Shown in pieces: positions 45,642 to 56,610 of a stretch of DNA of 64,000 bases (position 1 is its first letter; every line of letters begins with the position of its first letter). The stretch spans positions 20,444 through 84,443 of the forward strand of contig JAUXNQ010000045.1 of NCBI GenBank assembly GCA_030682715.1. The letters run 5' to 3'. The translations under genes were made by a program, and so were the position numbers. The stretch is from Methylotenera sp. (GTDB taxonomy: Bacteria > Pseudomonadota > Gammaproteobacteria > Burkholderiales > Methylophilaceae). The notes below the pieces were generated by a model that was not told where the DNA came from, did no database searches, and saw nothing but the letters and a program-made list of their open reading frames with translations.

Positions 45642-46174
45642 ACTAAAAAAGACAGCATCGCTAACACTACGCCAATCACAGTGCCAGCCAACACATCACT
45701 AGGATAGTGCAACCCTAAGACAACGCGTGACAACCCAACCATCAACGTAAAGGGTACCAATACAAATGACAGTTGAGGATAGTAACTTAAAGCCACCGCA
45801 CTAAACACAACCGCATGTAAGGTATGTCCTGATGGAAAACTAAATTTATCAAGCGGCGTCCCTGTTAACCAGATATCCTGCCTAACCTCATAAGGCCGTG
45901 GGCGCAGGGTTTTACCCTTTAACCACTTATACAACAACGTACCAGATAATCCAGCTAACCCCATATGTAGCACAGGGACAAAACCATCACTACCTTTGAT
46001 AAGCAAGATTGTCATCATTAGCACGTACCAGAACACACCATCGCCTAATCGGCTGACCATTCTAAAACTATCTCGCACTAGTTTATATCGGCTTGTATGG
46101 TTAACTGCCACACATACATTGCTATCTAACTGGTGCATACGATGTAAATATAATCGCATTCTAGATGTCATCAT
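45635..46174 (-). CDS. PAP2 family membrane phosphatase
   Basis: The 179-residue membrane protein has the three phosphatase motifs: KWLKGKTLRPRP (motif 1, near residue 84), FPSGHTLHAV (motif 2, near 114) and SRVVLGLHYPSDV (motif 3, near 149). Five or six helices are present. The family dephosphorylates phosphatidic acid or undecaprenyl pyrophosphate. Convergent placement next to the phospholipase C-like gene supports phosphatidate or lipid phosphate turnover, but undecaprenyl pyrophosphatase is a real alternative. Confidence 0.85.
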   Translation of the reverse strand: MMTSRMRLYLHRMHQLDSNVCVAVNHTSRYKLVRDSFRMVSRLGDGVFWYVLMMTILLIKGSDGFVPVLHMGLAGLSGTLLYKWLKGKTLRPRPYEVRQDIWLTGTPLDKFSFPSGHTLHAVVFSAVALSYYPQLSFVLVPFTLMVGLSRVVLGLHYPSDVLAGTVIGVVLAMLSFLVI

Positions 46175-46419
46175 TCACCTCCAATGTTAGTTAAACTGGA
46201 GCTAGCTTGTCATTGAAATATGAAGAATTGATGAACAACAAATGAAGCTTTGTTGAATTGAACATAAAAATAGATATATTCAACTCAACAAGCTAATGAA
46301 ATGGCTAACAGATTACTAGCCAAAAATGATCGAGGAGCTAGATTATCATAACGTTATCGTGGCTAATAACAGCCAATAAAACAGCTATACAACCAATCAA
46401 ACGGTTAGCTCAAATATTT

Positions 46420-47775
46420 CTAAGATGCAACTTGGTTAACCACATCAGCAATAGCTTGGGCTAATGCTTTAACCTGAACCTGATTTTCACCCTCTACCAT
46501 CACACGAATCTTTGGTTCGGTTCCTGACGCTCTTAACAAAACACGCCCAGAATCTTTTAATTCGGCCTCGGCCTGCTTCACAGCGTCTTGAATCAGCGCA
46601 TTATCCAAATCGATCTTCTGCTTAGTGGTCACGTTAATTAACACCTGTGGGTAAAGTATTAAATCCGCACCTAACTCACCTAATGTTTTTCCACGCTGAA
46701 TCACCGCGTGCAACACTTGCAAGGCAGCTATGATTCCATCACCACTACTATGCTTATCTAAGGTTAAAATATGCCCAGAGTTCTCACCCCCTAATTGCCA
46801 ATTGTTTTGGTTCAGCAACTCAAGTACGTATCGATCACCTACTTTTGCACGCGCAAAAGGGATATTCATCGCGGCAAGCTTATGCTCCAATGCTAAATTG
46901 GTCATTAATGTGCCTGCGACTCCACCCTGCAACACACCTACCTGCTGGCGCGCCTCGGCAATAATATAAAGCAACTGATCACCATCTAGTAACCTCCCCT
47001 CATGATCAACCATCATCACTCGGTCGCCATCGCCATCAAAAGCAATGCCTAGATCTGCCTGATGCTCAACAACCGCTTTCTGTAGCGCTTGCGGATAGGT
47101 AGACCCGACTTTTTCATTGATATTTAAGCCATCAGGATGGTTACCGATGACAACAATTTCCGCACCCAACTCATGAAACACAGGGGGAGCCACATGGTAA
47201 GTAGCACCATGTGCGCAATCCAAAACAATTTTTAACCCACGCAAATCTAGTTGGTTAGGAAAAGTGCTTTTACAGAACTCAACATAACGGCCTGCTGCAT
47301 CATCAATACGACGTGCCTTCCCGAGCTTGGCCGATTCCATCACTTGCATTGGTTCATCAAGCGCAGCCTCAATTGCATGTTCAACATCGTCTGGCAACTT
47401 AGTGCCAAGACTTGAGAAAAACTTAATCCCGTTATCGTAATAAGGATTATGTGATGCAGAGATCACAATACCTGCCTGCGCTCTTAATGCACGGGTTAAA
47501 TAAGCAACCGCTGGTGTTGGCATAGGGCCTGTTAACAAAACATCAACACCAGCTGCTGATAAACCTGCTTCCAATGCAGCCTCAAGCATATAGCCAGAAA
47601 TTCGAGTATCTTTACCTATCAATACAGCAGGACGCGCACCTTTAGCTAAATGACTGTCAATGCTGGTCAGCACCCGCCCTGCCGCATAACCTAAACGCAT
47701 CACAAACTCTGGCGTAATTAGTGCATCTCCTACGCGCCCACGAATACCATCTGTACCAAAGTATTTTTTACTCAT
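46420..47775 (-). CDS. glmM: Phosphoglucosamine mutase
   Basis: The 451-residue enzyme converts glucosamine-6-P to glucosamine-1-P for peptidoglycan and LPS. It has [13 protein letters not shown] at the N-terminus, the phospho-Ser loop [16 protein letters not shown] near 100, metal loop [12 protein letters not shown] near 240, sugar loop GGENSGHI near 325 and the phosphate loop [12 protein letters not shown]. The start is the ATG at 47775 behind GGAAGAAAC. It lies 53 bp after folP, the common folP-glmM order. Confidence 0.96.
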   Translation of the reverse strand: MSKKYFGTDGIRGRVGDALITPEFVMRLGYAAGRVLTSIDSHLAKGARPAVLIGKDTRISGYMLEAALEAGLSAAGVDVLLTGPMPTPAVAYLTRALRAQAGIVISASHNPYYDNGIKFFSSLGTKLPDDVEHAIEAALDEPMQVMESAKLGKARRIDDAAGRYVEFCKSTFPNQLDLRGLKIVLDCAHGATYHVAPPVFHELGAEIVVIGNHPDGLNINEKVGSTYPQALQKAVVEHQADLGIAFDGDGDRVMMVDHEGRLLDGDQLLYIIAEARQQVGVLQGGVAGTLMTNLALEHKLAAMNIPFARAKVGDRYVLELLNQNNWQLGGENSGHILTLDKHSSGDGIIAALQVLHAVIQRGKTLGELGADLILYPQVLINVTTKQKIDLDNALIQDAVKQAEAELKDSGRVLLRASGTEPKIRVMVEGENQVQVKALAQAIADVVNQVAS

Positions 47776-47828
47776 AAATGTTTCTTCCAACCACTTTCTT
47801 TAAAATATTTTGCTTACAAATGTGTAAA

Positions 47829-48668
47829 TTAAACTGGCATCACAGCCGCCACAATTTTCAGTGCATCAACGGTCGCCTTCACGTCATGTACGCGCACAAT
47901 CTTAGCACCCTTCATTGCCGATATTACAGAAGCAGCAAGCCCTGCATGTAAGCGTTGCTGCTCATCACCACCAGCAATTTTTCCTAATACGGATTTTCGC
48001 GACAAGCCAACTAGCAATGGTCTCCCAATGTCACCAATCTGTGTCAACTGTTGTATCAGTGCAATATTATGTGCTGTGGTTTTTCCAAAGCCAAAGCCAG
48101 GGTCTAGCACAATACGATCTGGCGTAATACCAGCTGACATCGCTAGATGCATTCTATCAGTTAAAAACTGCACTACTTCACTGACGACATCTTGATAACT
48201 TGGCGCTAACTGCATGGTTTGCGGCATACCCTGCATGTGCATTAAACATACACCAACATCACTATTAGCAACGACTTCAACGGCCCCGTCTTCTTGTAGC
48301 GCACGCACATCGTTTACGATATCAATACCTGCTGCAATCGCGCTACGCATCACTTCTGGCTTATAAGTATCAATTGACAGTGGTACTGTTGAAACTGCAC
48401 TTAAAGCCTCAATCACAGGCATCACTCGTCTTAATTCTTCGTCCAGGCTCACGGGTGGTGCACCAGGCCTTGTAGACTCGCCCCCGATATCCAAAATATC
48501 AGCACCTTCCGCAATTAACTCCAAGCCATGCGCTACTGCTAAATCGGTGCTGGAGTATTGACCACCATCAGAAAATGAATCAGGCGTCACATTGACAATC
48601 CCCATCACATGGGGACGGTTTAAGTTGAGCTGATATTTACCGCAATTAAATTGATATTGAGTTTGCAT
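47829..48668 (-). CDS. folP: Dihydropteroate synthase
   Basis: The 279-residue TIM barrel makes dihydropteroate from pABA and the pterin pyrophosphate. Signatures are MGIVNVTPDSFSDGGQY near residue 22, DILDIGGESTRPGA near 58, LDPGFGFGKT near 190 and VRVHDV near the C-terminus. It is transcribed towards glmM. Confidence 0.95.
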   Translation of the reverse strand: MQTQYQFNCGKYQLNLNRPHVMGIVNVTPDSFSDGGQYSSTDLAVAHGLELIAEGADILDIGGESTRPGAPPVSLDEELRRVMPVIEALSAVSTVPLSIDTYKPEVMRSAIAAGIDIVNDVRALQEDGAVEVVANSDVGVCLMHMQGMPQTMQLAPSYQDVVSEVVQFLTDRMHLAMSAGITPDRIVLDPGFGFGKTTAHNIALIQQLTQIGDIGRPLLVGLSRKSVLGKIAGGDEQQRLHAGLAASVISAMKGAKIVRVHDVKATVDALKIVAAVMPV

Positions 48669-48805
48669 ATGCTAATTATACTGAATCCTAATAAAAGCCG
48701 TTAGCACGTAAGAATTATCACTGACAGTTGCAAATTTAGTGATTAAACCGAAACTATACTAAGCTCTAAAATAATGGTACTCACTTACCATTTTTCATCA
48801 CAAGA

Positions 48806-48844
48806 GCACTCCGATTTTCTAAGCGCTAAGCCTGCAATCTGGCT
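48806..48844. repeat. Dispersed repeat shared with 30347-30384
   Basis: GCACTCCGATT...CTAAGCGCTAAGCC...TGGCT differs from the copy at 30.35 kb at only a few positions and one indel. In both places TGGCTCACA follows, directly here and after an extra 80-odd bases in the other copy. Confidence 0.65.
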
Positions 48845-48865
48845 CACACATCAAATAGTTGCAAA

Positions 48866-48928
48866 GTAGGAGCGCAATTTATTGCGCAAAATAACTTGTA
48901 TTGTTCGCGCAATAAATTGCGCTCCTAC
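48866..48928. repeat. 63-bp perfect GTAG-type palindrome
   Basis: The arms at 48866-48887 (GTAGGAGCGCAATTTATTG then CGC) and 48907-48928 are perfect 22-bp complements around a 19-bp loop. The GTAGGAGCGC/GCGCTCCTAC ends relate it to the elements in the isc operon. It sits in the gene-free gap 48669-49126 between ftsH and folP. Confidence 0.9.
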
Positions 48929-48972
48929 AGAAACATGCCTTAATTTTGGGAACAACTGTGAAATATTTATCA

Positions 48973-49031
48973 AATTTACGGAGGACACTCAATTTACGGA
49001 GGACACTCCACTCAATTTACGGAGGACACTC
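48973..49031. repeat. Three direct 18-bp repeats
   Basis: AATTTACGGAGGACACTC occurs at 48973-48990, 48991-49008 and 49014-49031, identical each time, with a 5-bp CACTC between the second and third. This is too few and too closely spaced for CRISPR. No gene is nearby except ftsH. Confidence 0.85.
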
Positions 49032-49061
49032 TAAGTTTGGTAAATAAAATTGGGGCAATAA

Positions 49062-49088
49062 AAAAGGCTAGATAAACGCTAGCCTTTT
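49062..49088 (-). terminator. ftsH terminator
   Basis: AAAAGGCTAG and CTAGCCTTTT are perfect 10-bp arms with a 7-base loop; on the minus strand the stem ends in T residues. It lies about 40 bp after the ftsH stop. Confidence 0.85.
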
Positions 49089-49126
49089 AAATGATTACGA
49101 AGTAATCAACCTAAATCATTAACCTA

Positions 49127-51025
49127 TTAGGTATTTGCACTATGCTGAGGTGTTCCAGTAGTTGCAACAGTTGGTCCAGAAGAGCCTGCATCATTAGTTG
49201 GTGGCACCGAAGCTTGCCGAGGTTTAGGCTCACGCACAGGTATACCAGCCATGATGTCGTTGATCTGATCTGCATCAATCGTCTCATACTCTAACAAAGC
49301 AGCAGTCATTGCTTCAACTTTATCGCTATTATCTTCTAGCAACTTGCGCGCAATATTATATTGATCATCTAAAATACGACGAATCTCAGCATCCACTTTT
49401 TGCTGTGTCGCCTCTGAAACGGTCTTAGAGCTCATGCTACCAAAAAATGAATCCTGTTCACTTCCAGTGTAGACCATAGTACCCATCGCATCACTCATAC
49501 CATAACGTGTCACCATATCCCGCGCTAGTTTTGTCGCACGTTCAAAATCGTTTGAAGCACCTGTAGACATTTGATGCATAAAGATTTCTTCTGCAATACG
49601 GCCACCAAACAAAATAGAAATCTCTTCCAACATTTTGTCTTTGTAATTACTAATGCGATCAAACTCTGGCAACTGCCATGTTAAACCTAATGCCCAACCG
49701 CGCGGCATAATCGTTACTTTATGCACAGGGTCAGCTTTTGGTAGCAACTTAGCAACTACCGCATGACCAGACTCATGGTAAGCAGTATTACGACGCTCGT
49801 CTTCACGCATCACCATAGACTTACGCTCAGGGCCCATAAAGATTTTATCTTTAGCATCTTCAAAATCTTGCATGTCCACAGTGCGTTTGTTACGACGTGC
49901 CGCAAACAATGCAGACTCATTGACAAGGTTTGCTAAATCCGCACCACTAAAGCCAGGCGTACCGCGTGCCAAAATATCTGCTCTTACATCAGGATCAATC
50001 GGCACTTTACGCATATGTACTAACAGAATTTGCTCACGGCCTTTAATATCAGGCAAGCCTACCATCACCTGACGGTCAAAACGACCTGGGCGCAATAACG
50101 CTTTATCCAACACATCAGCTCGGTTAGTTGCCGCAATCACAATCACACCAGAGTTAGCTTCAAAGCCATCCATTTCAACCAACATTTGGTTTAAGGTTTG
50201 CTCACGTTCATCGTTACCACCGCCAGTACCTGCACCACGGCTACGACCAACCGCATCAATCTCATCAATAAAAATGATACACGGTGCGTTCTTTTTAGCA
50301 GTTTCAAACATATCACGTACACGTGACGCACCAACACCGACAAACATTTCGACGAAATCAGAACCTGAAATCGTGAAGAATGGAACTTTAGCTTCACCAG
50401 CAATGGCACGCGCTAGTAAAGTTTTACCTGTTCCTGGAGGGCCTACCATTAATACACCACGTGGAATACGACCACCTAGTTTTTGGAATTTCGATGGGTC
50501 ACGTAGAAATTCTACTAATTCAAATACCTCTTCTTTAGCCTCATCGCATCCTGCGACGTCAGCGAAAGTTGTATGATTATTGCCTTCATCTAATTGACGA
50601 GCTTTACTTTTACCAAATGAGAATGGACCACCACCTTTACCGCCACCTTGCATTTGGCGCATAAAGAATATCCAAACACCGATTAGTAAAATCATTGGAA
50701 ACCATGAAACAAAAATGCTCATGAGCAATGATTGCTCTTCTTCAGGTTTAGACTCAACGGCTACATTGTATTTAAGTAAGTCAGATACAAGCCAAGGATC
50801 AGATGGTGCGTAAGTATTGAATTTCTTACCCTCTTGAGTAGTACCACGCAACACTCGGCCATCTATCTGCACTTTGGCAATACGCCCGTCTTTAACGTCT
50901 TGAATAAATTGTGAATATACAATTTGGTCGTCTGCGTTACTCTTGACGCCAGACAAGTTGAATACCGCCATTAGTATCATGGCGATTGCTAACCAAATAG
51001 CGACATTCTTAAACACGTTATTCAA
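49127..51025 (-). CDS. ftsH: ATP-dependent zinc metalloprotease FtsH
   Basis: The 632-residue membrane AAA protease has two N-terminal helices (about 5-23 and 101-121) around a periplasmic domain. The AAA domain carries Walker A GPPGTGKT near residue 195, Walker B IIFIDEID and [23 protein letters not shown]. The zinc site HESGH lies near 418. The C-terminal tail is Pro/Thr/Ser-rich. It degrades membrane and short-lived regulatory proteins. It follows rlmE in the conserved order. Confidence 0.97.
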   Translation of the reverse strand: MNNVFKNVAIWLAIAMILMAVFNLSGVKSNADDQIVYSQFIQDVKDGRIAKVQIDGRVLRGTTQEGKKFNTYAPSDPWLVSDLLKYNVAVESKPEEEQSLLMSIFVSWFPMILLIGVWIFFMRQMQGGGKGGGPFSFGKSKARQLDEGNNHTTFADVAGCDEAKEEVFELVEFLRDPSKFQKLGGRIPRGVLMVGPPGTGKTLLARAIAGEAKVPFFTISGSDFVEMFVGVGASRVRDMFETAKKNAPCIIFIDEIDAVGRSRGAGTGGGNDEREQTLNQMLVEMDGFEANSGVIVIAATNRADVLDKALLRPGRFDRQVMVGLPDIKGREQILLVHMRKVPIDPDVRADILARGTPGFSGADLANLVNESALFAARRNKRTVDMQDFEDAKDKIFMGPERKSMVMREDERRNTAYHESGHAVVAKLLPKADPVHKVTIMPRGWALGLTWQLPEFDRISNYKDKMLEEISILFGGRIAEEIFMHQMSTGASNDFERATKLARDMVTRYGMSDAMGTMVYTGSEQDSFFGSMSSKTVSEATQQKVDAEIRRILDDQYNIARKLLEDNSDKVEAMTAALLEYETIDADQINDIMAGIPVREPKPRQASVPPTNDAGSSGPTVATTGTPQHSANT

Positions 51026-51108
51026 AATCTTTATCCTTTTATCAACAACTACTACGCTTAAATTTCTTAAGTATTTCAGGTCTTATAAAAGCAGTTTAAC
51101 CCAATTTT

Positions 51109-51729
51109 TTAAGGTTTACGACCTATTCCTAGCAAATAAACTTCACTGCTTCTATCACGTGATGCTTTTGGCTTGCGAGTTACTACTTTATCAAACATTT
51201 GACGCATATTTTGCAAAATTTCTTCAAAACCAGCGCCTATAAATACCTTGACCAAAAAGTTTCCATTTGGTTTCAACCATTCTTGACTAAAATCCAACGC
51301 TAACTCTGTTAAATATGCAGCACCTGCCTGATCTACATCTTTTACTCCACTGATATTGGGGGCCATATCTGCAATTACAAGGTCTACTTTCACATTATTT
51401 AATGTTTGTTCCAATAATCTAAGCACAGACTCCTCACGGAAATCGCCCTGTAAAAAAGTCACACCACCAATTGGGCTCATGTCCAATATATCCAATGCAA
51501 TCACTTTTCCCTGCCCTTTTAAACGCTGCACAGCCACCTGAGACCAACTGCCAGGCGCAGACCCTAAATCCACAATCGTCATTCCTGGCCTGATTAACTT
51601 ATCTTTACCATCAATCTCCATCAACTTATATGCAGCGCGCGCGCGATATCCATCTTTTTGCGCAAGTTTTACATAAGGATCATTTAGATGCTCTTGCATC
51701 CAAGCTTTACTGGTACGTGTAGGTTTCAT
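51109..51729 (-). CDS. rlmE: 23S rRNA (uridine-2'-O)-methyltransferase
   Basis: The 206-residue RrmJ/FtsJ family enzyme has [20 protein letters not shown] (SAM motif, near residue 50), the Asp of [11 protein letters not shown] near 120, and [10 protein letters not shown] with its catalytic Lys near 160. It methylates U2552 of 23S rRNA (E. coli numbering). It is divergent from yhbY and upstream of ftsH. Confidence 0.95.
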   Translation of the reverse strand: MKPTRTSKAWMQEHLNDPYVKLAQKDGYRARAAYKLMEIDGKDKLIRPGMTIVDLGSAPGSWSQVAVQRLKGQGKVIALDILDMSPIGGVTFLQGDFREESVLRLLEQTLNNVKVDLVIADMAPNISGVKDVDQAGAAYLTELALDFSQEWLKPNGNFLVKVFIGAGFEEILQNMRQMFDKVVTRKPKASRDRSSEVYLLGIGRKP

Positions 51730-51801
51730 TGTTGATACTTTGCCATCAAATAAACATTGCTTCGTGTTAAAATAGTTAACTAATTAATTCTGCTAAAAAA
51801 T

Positions 51802-52110
51802 ATGAAACTAAGTACCAAACAAATCGCGCACCTACGAGGCCTTGCTCATAGCTTAAACCCAGTTGTCATGATAGGCAATAATGGTTTAACGGAAAATGTA
51901 GTTAAAGAAATCGAACTTAACTTAAACGCTCATGAACTCATTAAAGTACAAGTAGCTGGAGATGACCGTGTAGCACGCAAAGCTATGTTTGATGAAGTCT
52001 GCAAACTCACTAACGCTATTGCTGTGCATCACATTGGAAAACAATTAGTATTTTACCGCGCAAGCAGCACTATCAAAGAAAGTGCTAAAGTGGTTATTCC
52101 TAAGCTTTAA
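51802..52110 (+). CDS. yhbY: YhbY family RNA-binding (CRM domain) protein
   Basis: The 102-residue protein has the CRM domain: LRGLAHSLNPVVMIGNNGLT, ELNLNAHELIKVQ and the C-terminal HIGKQLVFYRAS. It binds pre-50S ribosomal particles. Placement divergent from rlmE is conserved in proteobacteria. Confidence 0.93.
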   Translation: MKLSTKQIAHLRGLAHSLNPVVMIGNNGLTENVVKEIELNLNAHELIKVQVAGDDRVARKAMFDEVCKLTNAIAVHHIGKQLVFYRASSTIKESAKVVIPKL

Positions 52111-52167
52111 TACATGCGGCCTGCTCCAAAAAATCAGGCCGTATTGTTTGAAATAGCTAACGCTTAA

Positions 52168-52617
52168 TCACTGCCGTGCTTTTAACACCATCACAATGGC
52201 AAGTAAGCATTCAAATACATAAGCTAAACTGGCAACACCATGCCAGTTTCTGAACCTGTCTGCAAATACACTCTGCATGACATCAGCTGGGAATGCCTGA
52301 GATTTCAACCCCTCTAAAATTGGCTGAATACCAAAATGTCCAGCCAACACCAATAGCAACATCACAAAAACAGCCCAAAAGAATGACTGCTTAAGTGCGG
52401 ATGCACCAAACTGTACTAAGCGATGAATCAATAAATAAAAAGCACTGACAAAGCCGACATATGTCACAACATTGAATAACTTACCAGCAAGACTACCCGC
52501 CAATTGCTTATCTTGTAGACTATCAAACAGGACATAAGCACTCATGCCTGTACTCCACAAAGCACCTGCCCATAAAGCAATTAAAATCAAAGATAGTCGA
52601 TAAGCCACTGTCGTCAC
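52168..52617 (-). CDS. DUF4149 family membrane protein
   Basis: The 149-residue protein has four hydrophobic helices (about 8-28, 48-66, 81-99 and 128-145) and the pattern of DUF4149 (LIALWAGALWSTGMSAYVLF, FRNWHGVASLAYVFECL). Function is unknown. It starts 5 bp after greA and is probably cotranscribed. Confidence 0.75.
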   Translation of the reverse strand: MTTVAYRLSLILIALWAGALWSTGMSAYVLFDSLQDKQLAGSLAGKLFNVVTYVGFVSAFYLLIHRLVQFGASALKQSFFWAVFVMLLLVLAGHFGIQPILEGLKSQAFPADVMQSVFADRFRNWHGVASLAYVFECLLAIVMVLKARQ

Positions 52618-52622
52618 CTTAT

Positions 52623-53105
52623 TTAAATGTATAGCACATCTAGTACTTCATATTCTCTAACGCCACCTGGTGCTGAAACTTCGGCAATATCTCCCGCAGA
52701 CTTACCAATTAAACCACGTGCAATTGGTGAGCTCACAGAAATCTTGCCATTTTTAATATCAGCTTCATCTTCACCAACAATTTGATAAGTTTTGTTATCG
52801 CCTGAATCTAAATCTTCAATATTTACCGTTGCACCAAATACTACACGACCTTCTGCATTTAATGTTTGTGGATCAATCACTTGCAAATTAGATAGCTTTG
52901 CCTCTAACTCAGCAATGCGTCCTTCAATGAAACTTTGACGCTCTTTTGCTGATTCGTATTCTGCATTTTCTGACAAATCACCCTGCGCACGCGCTTCAGC
53001 AATTGCCTGAATAATATTAGGACGATCAACACTACGTAAGCGCTGTAACTCTTCTTTTAATAATTCTGCACCGCGAATGGTTACTGGAAATTGACTTAAT
53101 GCCAT
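52623..53105 (-). CDS. greA: Transcription elongation factor GreA
   Basis: The 160-residue factor has an N-terminal coiled coil ([40 protein letters not shown], containing the acidic tip that rescues stalled RNA polymerase). The C-terminal FKBP-like domain ends [12 protein letters not shown]. The start is the ATG at 53105 behind GAGGGT; the longer frame upstream would begin in the carB terminator. Confidence 0.95.
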   Translation of the reverse strand: MALSQFPVTIRGAELLKEELQRLRSVDRPNIIQAIAEARAQGDLSENAEYESAKERQSFIEGRIAELEAKLSNLQVIDPQTLNAEGRVVFGATVNIEDLDSGDNKTYQIVGEDEADIKNGKISVSSPIARGLIGKSAGDIAEVSAPGGVREYEVLDVLYI

Positions 53106-53126
53106 ACTACACCCTCGAATAAAAAA

Positions 53127-53154
53127 GAAACCACACTCACACGAGCGTGGTTTC
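53127..53154 (-). terminator. carB terminator
   Basis: GAAACCAC...GTGGTTTC form a stem with CTC/GAG continuing inside, and TTTTTT follows on the minus strand. It ends carB and precedes greA. Confidence 0.85.
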
Positions 53155-53195
53155 AAAAGTAAAATTGATTATATATTAATTAGCTTAAGTTTATT

Positions 53196-56100
53196 TTAGC
53201 TAAGCAGTTTATGCAAGTTCTGCAACGACTCAACCTGCAACTCTTGCATATGCGCCATACCAATACATGCTGCTTTTGCACCTCCGATAGTCGTGTAATA
53301 AGTCACTTTATTTTGCAATGCAGTGCGCCGAATTTCATAAGAATCTGCAACAGCACGCTTGTCTTCCGTCACGTTCACGATAAAACTAATATCACCATTT
53401 TTAATCATGTCGACAATATGTGGGCGGCCTTCTGCAACTTTATTAACCGCTTGCACTTTCAAGCCATGCCCGATTAATGCTGACGCTGTGCCTTTTGTAG
53501 CCACTAGCTCAAAACCTAACTGGTGTAGTTGCTGCCCAATCTCAACCACTTTCAGGTAATCTTCTTTACGCACGCTAATAAACGCACGGCCACCTTCAGG
53601 TAACTTGGTTGATGCACCCAGTTGTGACTTCAAAAAGGCTTCAGCAAAAGTACTACCTACGCCCATTACTTCACCCGTTGATTTCATTTCAGGGCCTAGA
53701 ATCGTATCTACACCTGGGAACTTAATAAACGGGAACACCGCTTCTTTAACTGAATAGAATGGTGGAATAATTTCTCGTGTCACGTTTTGTGATGCAAGCG
53801 TTTGACCCGCCATACAACGTGCGGCAACCTTAGCCAACTGCAAGCCACAAGCCTTAGACACAAAAGGCACCGTACGAGATGCACGAGGGTTCACTTCCAG
53901 CACATAAACTGTTTCACCCTGAATCGCAAACTGCACATTCATTAAACCAACCACGCCCAGTGCCTTTGCCATTTGTTTGGTTTGCACACGAAGCTCATCT
54001 TGCAACTTAGCCGATAAACTATAAGGTGGCAATGAACATGCTGAGTCACCAGAGTGAACACCCGCTTGTTCAACGTGTTCCATAATGCCGCCAATAATCA
54101 CTTCTTGACCATCAGACAACGCATCAACATCCACCTCAAGCGCGTCATTTAAGAAGCGATCAAGCAATACTGGCGACTCGTTAGAAACTTTAACGGCCTC
54201 ACGCATATAGCGCTCAAGTTGACTTTGCTCCTGTACGATTTCCATCGCACGGCCGCCTAGTACATAACTAGGGCGCACGACTAAAGGATAGCCAATTTCC
54301 ATTGCCAAACGAATAGCCTCTTCTGGCGTTCTGGCTGTACGGTTTGGTGGTTGTTTTAACCCTAATTCTTGCAACATCTTCTGGAAACGTTCACGGTCTT
54401 CAGCTTTATCAATTGCATCTGGTGTTGTACCAATAATTGGCACACCCGCTTTTTCTAAGTCACGCGCTAATTTAAGCGGTGTTTGCCCACCGTATTGCAC
54501 AATCACGCCTACTGGTTTTTCCAGTGCTACGATTTCCAATACATCTTCTAGTGTTACTGGCTCGAAGTACAACCGATCTGAAGTATCGTAATCGGTAGAA
54601 ACCGTTTCAGGGTTGCAATTCACCATAATGGTTTCATAACCATCTTCGCGCATTGCAAGTGCTGCGTGTACACAGCAGTAGTCAAACTCAATCCCTTGAC
54701 CAATGCGGTTAGGACCACCACCTAACACCATGATTTTCTTTTTATCACTAGGCTTAGACTCGCACTCTTCTTCATATGTAGAGTACATATAAGCAGTATT
54801 AGTTGCGAACTCTGCCGCGCAAGTGTCTACGCGCTTGTATACAGGACGCACGCTTAACGCTTGGCGATAAGCACGAACAGCATGCTGATCAGTATCTAAT
54901 AGTTTAGCTAAACGTCTATCAGAAAAGCCTCTGCGCTTCAGTTGTAATAAAGCGGCTTTATCTAAATCCGCAATATGTTTGCCTTTTAGCGCTTGCTCAC
55001 GGTCAATGATGTCTTTTAACTGCACTAAGAACCATGGGTCTATTTTGGAGATATTAAATACTTCGTCAACGCTTAAACCCATTCTGAACGCATCACCTAC
55101 GTACCAAATACGCTCAGGGCCAGGCACACCAATTTCTTTGGTGATCGTGTCTAGATCGGTTGTTTTTTCGTCCAAACCATCTACGCCCACTTCAAGGCCA
55201 CGCAACGCTTTTTGGAATGACTCTTGGAATGTACGACCAATCGCCATTACCTCGCCAACTGACTTCATTTGTGTTGTTAGACGAGAATCTGCTTGCGGGA
55301 ATTTTTCAAACGCAAATCTAGGGATTTTTGTTACAACGTAATCAATACTTGGCTCAAATGATGCTGGTGTTGCACCACCAGTAATATCATTACGCAACTC
55401 GTCCAATGTAAAGCCCACAGCCAATTTAGCCGCAACTTTAGCAATTGGGAAACCTGTCGCTTTGGAAGCAAGCGCTGATGAGCGAGATACACGCGGGTTC
55501 ATCTCAATCACAATCATACGGCCATCATCTGGATTAATTGCAAACTGTACGTTTGAGCCACCAGTATCAACACCGATTTCACGCAACACCGCCAATGAGG
55601 CATTACGCATAATTTGATACTCTTTATCGGTCAGTGTTTGTGCTGGCGCTACGGTGATAGAGTCACCTGTATGCACACCCATCGGATCTAAGTTCTCAAT
55701 TGAACAAACAATAATGCAGTTATCAGCAGAGTCACGCACTACTTCCATCTCGTACTCTTTCCAGCCGAGCAGAGATTCTTCAATTAACAATTCATTAGTT
55801 GGTGACGCATCCAAACCACGTTCGCAAATAGTAATGAATTCTTCACGGTTGTAAGCAATACCACCACCACTGCCTCCCATTGTGAAGGATGGGCGAATAA
55901 TAGCAGGATAGCCAATACTTGCTTGTACCTGCAAAGCTTCTTCCATACTGTGTGCAATATAAGAGCGCGCAGAACCCAAACCAATTTTGGTCATGGCTTC
56001 TTTAAACTTCTGACGATCTTCAGCTTTATCAATCGCTTCTTTTGAAGCGCCAATTAGCTCAACATTATATTTAGCCAGCACGCCATGCTTATCTAAATCC

Positions 56101-56399
56101 AAAGCACAGTTGAGCGCCGTTTGACCACCCATGGTAGGCAACAGGGCATCTGGACGTTCTTTTTCAATAATTTTTTCAACCACTTGCCAAGTCACTGGCT
56201 CAATGTAAGTTGCATCGGCCATTTCAGGGTCGGTCATAATCGTGGCAGGGTTAGAGTTAACTAAAATAACACGGTAACCCTCTTCACGCAGCGCTTTACA
56301 CGCCTGCGCACCTGAGTAGTCGAACTCACAAGCTTGACCAATTACAATTGGACCAGCACCGATGATAAGAATTGATTTTATGTCTGTACGTTTTGCCAT
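53196..56399 (-). CDS. carB: Carbamoyl-phosphate synthase large subunit
   Basis: The 1067-residue protein has two homologous ATP-grasp halves (about 1-400 and 550-935), with [20 protein letters not shown] and [20 protein letters not shown] opening each synthetase half, and a C-terminal allosteric MGS-like domain ([14 protein letters not shown]). It makes carbamoyl phosphate for arginine and pyrimidines. The 211-bp gap to carA holds a 17-bp-period repeat (CGAATTTATCTTG at 56416 and 56433) and no gene. Confidence 0.97.
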   Translation of the reverse strand: MAKRTDIKSILIIGAGPIVIGQACEFDYSGAQACKALREEGYRVILVNSNPATIMTDPEMADATYIEPVTWQVVEKIIEKERPDALLPTMGGQTALNCALDLDKHGVLAKYNVELIGASKEAIDKAEDRQKFKEAMTKIGLGSARSYIAHSMEEALQVQASIGYPAIIRPSFTMGGSGGGIAYNREEFITICERGLDASPTNELLIEESLLGWKEYEMEVVRDSADNCIIVCSIENLDPMGVHTGDSITVAPAQTLTDKEYQIMRNASLAVLREIGVDTGGSNVQFAINPDDGRMIVIEMNPRVSRSSALASKATGFPIAKVAAKLAVGFTLDELRNDITGGATPASFEPSIDYVVTKIPRFAFEKFPQADSRLTTQMKSVGEVMAIGRTFQESFQKALRGLEVGVDGLDEKTTDLDTITKEIGVPGPERIWYVGDAFRMGLSVDEVFNISKIDPWFLVQLKDIIDREQALKGKHIADLDKAALLQLKRRGFSDRRLAKLLDTDQHAVRAYRQALSVRPVYKRVDTCAAEFATNTAYMYSTYEEECESKPSDKKKIMVLGGGPNRIGQGIEFDYCCVHAALAMREDGYETIMVNCNPETVSTDYDTSDRLYFEPVTLEDVLEIVALEKPVGVIVQYGGQTPLKLARDLEKAGVPIIGTTPDAIDKAEDRERFQKMLQELGLKQPPNRTARTPEEAIRLAMEIGYPLVVRPSYVLGGRAMEIVQEQSQLERYMREAVKVSNESPVLLDRFLNDALEVDVDALSDGQEVIIGGIMEHVEQAGVHSGDSACSLPPYSLSAKLQDELRVQTKQMAKALGVVGLMNVQFAIQGETVYVLEVNPRASRTVPFVSKACGLQLAKVAARCMAGQTLASQNVTREIIPPFYSVKEAVFPFIKFPGVDTILGPEMKSTGEVMGVGSTFAEAFLKSQLGASTKLPEGGRAFISVRKEDYLKVVEIGQQLHQLGFELVATKGTASALIGHGLKVQAVNKVAEGRPHIVDMIKNGDISFIVNVTEDKRAVADSYEIRRTALQNKVTYYTTIGGAKAACIGMAHMQELQVESLQNLHKLLS

Positions 56400-56610
56400 T
56401 AGATCTACTTTTTAACGAATTTATCTTGTTATCGAATTTATCTTGCATCAACACATGCGAATCTGTGCAACGCCTAATATCATACAAAAACTACTATTGC
56501 TGAAAACACCACAGCAATCAAAAGGTGGGCAGCTTCTCACTATCCCGTCACGCTCTTTTGCGACAACTCATTCACCAACCTTAATAAAAAGACAGGCGAA
56601 TGAATTTTAC

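Noticed and set aside
48973..49031. Possible mini CRISPR array
   Set aside because: Units are 18 bp and abut directly or with 5 bp between them. There are no spacers of 25-40 bp and no cas genes in the window.
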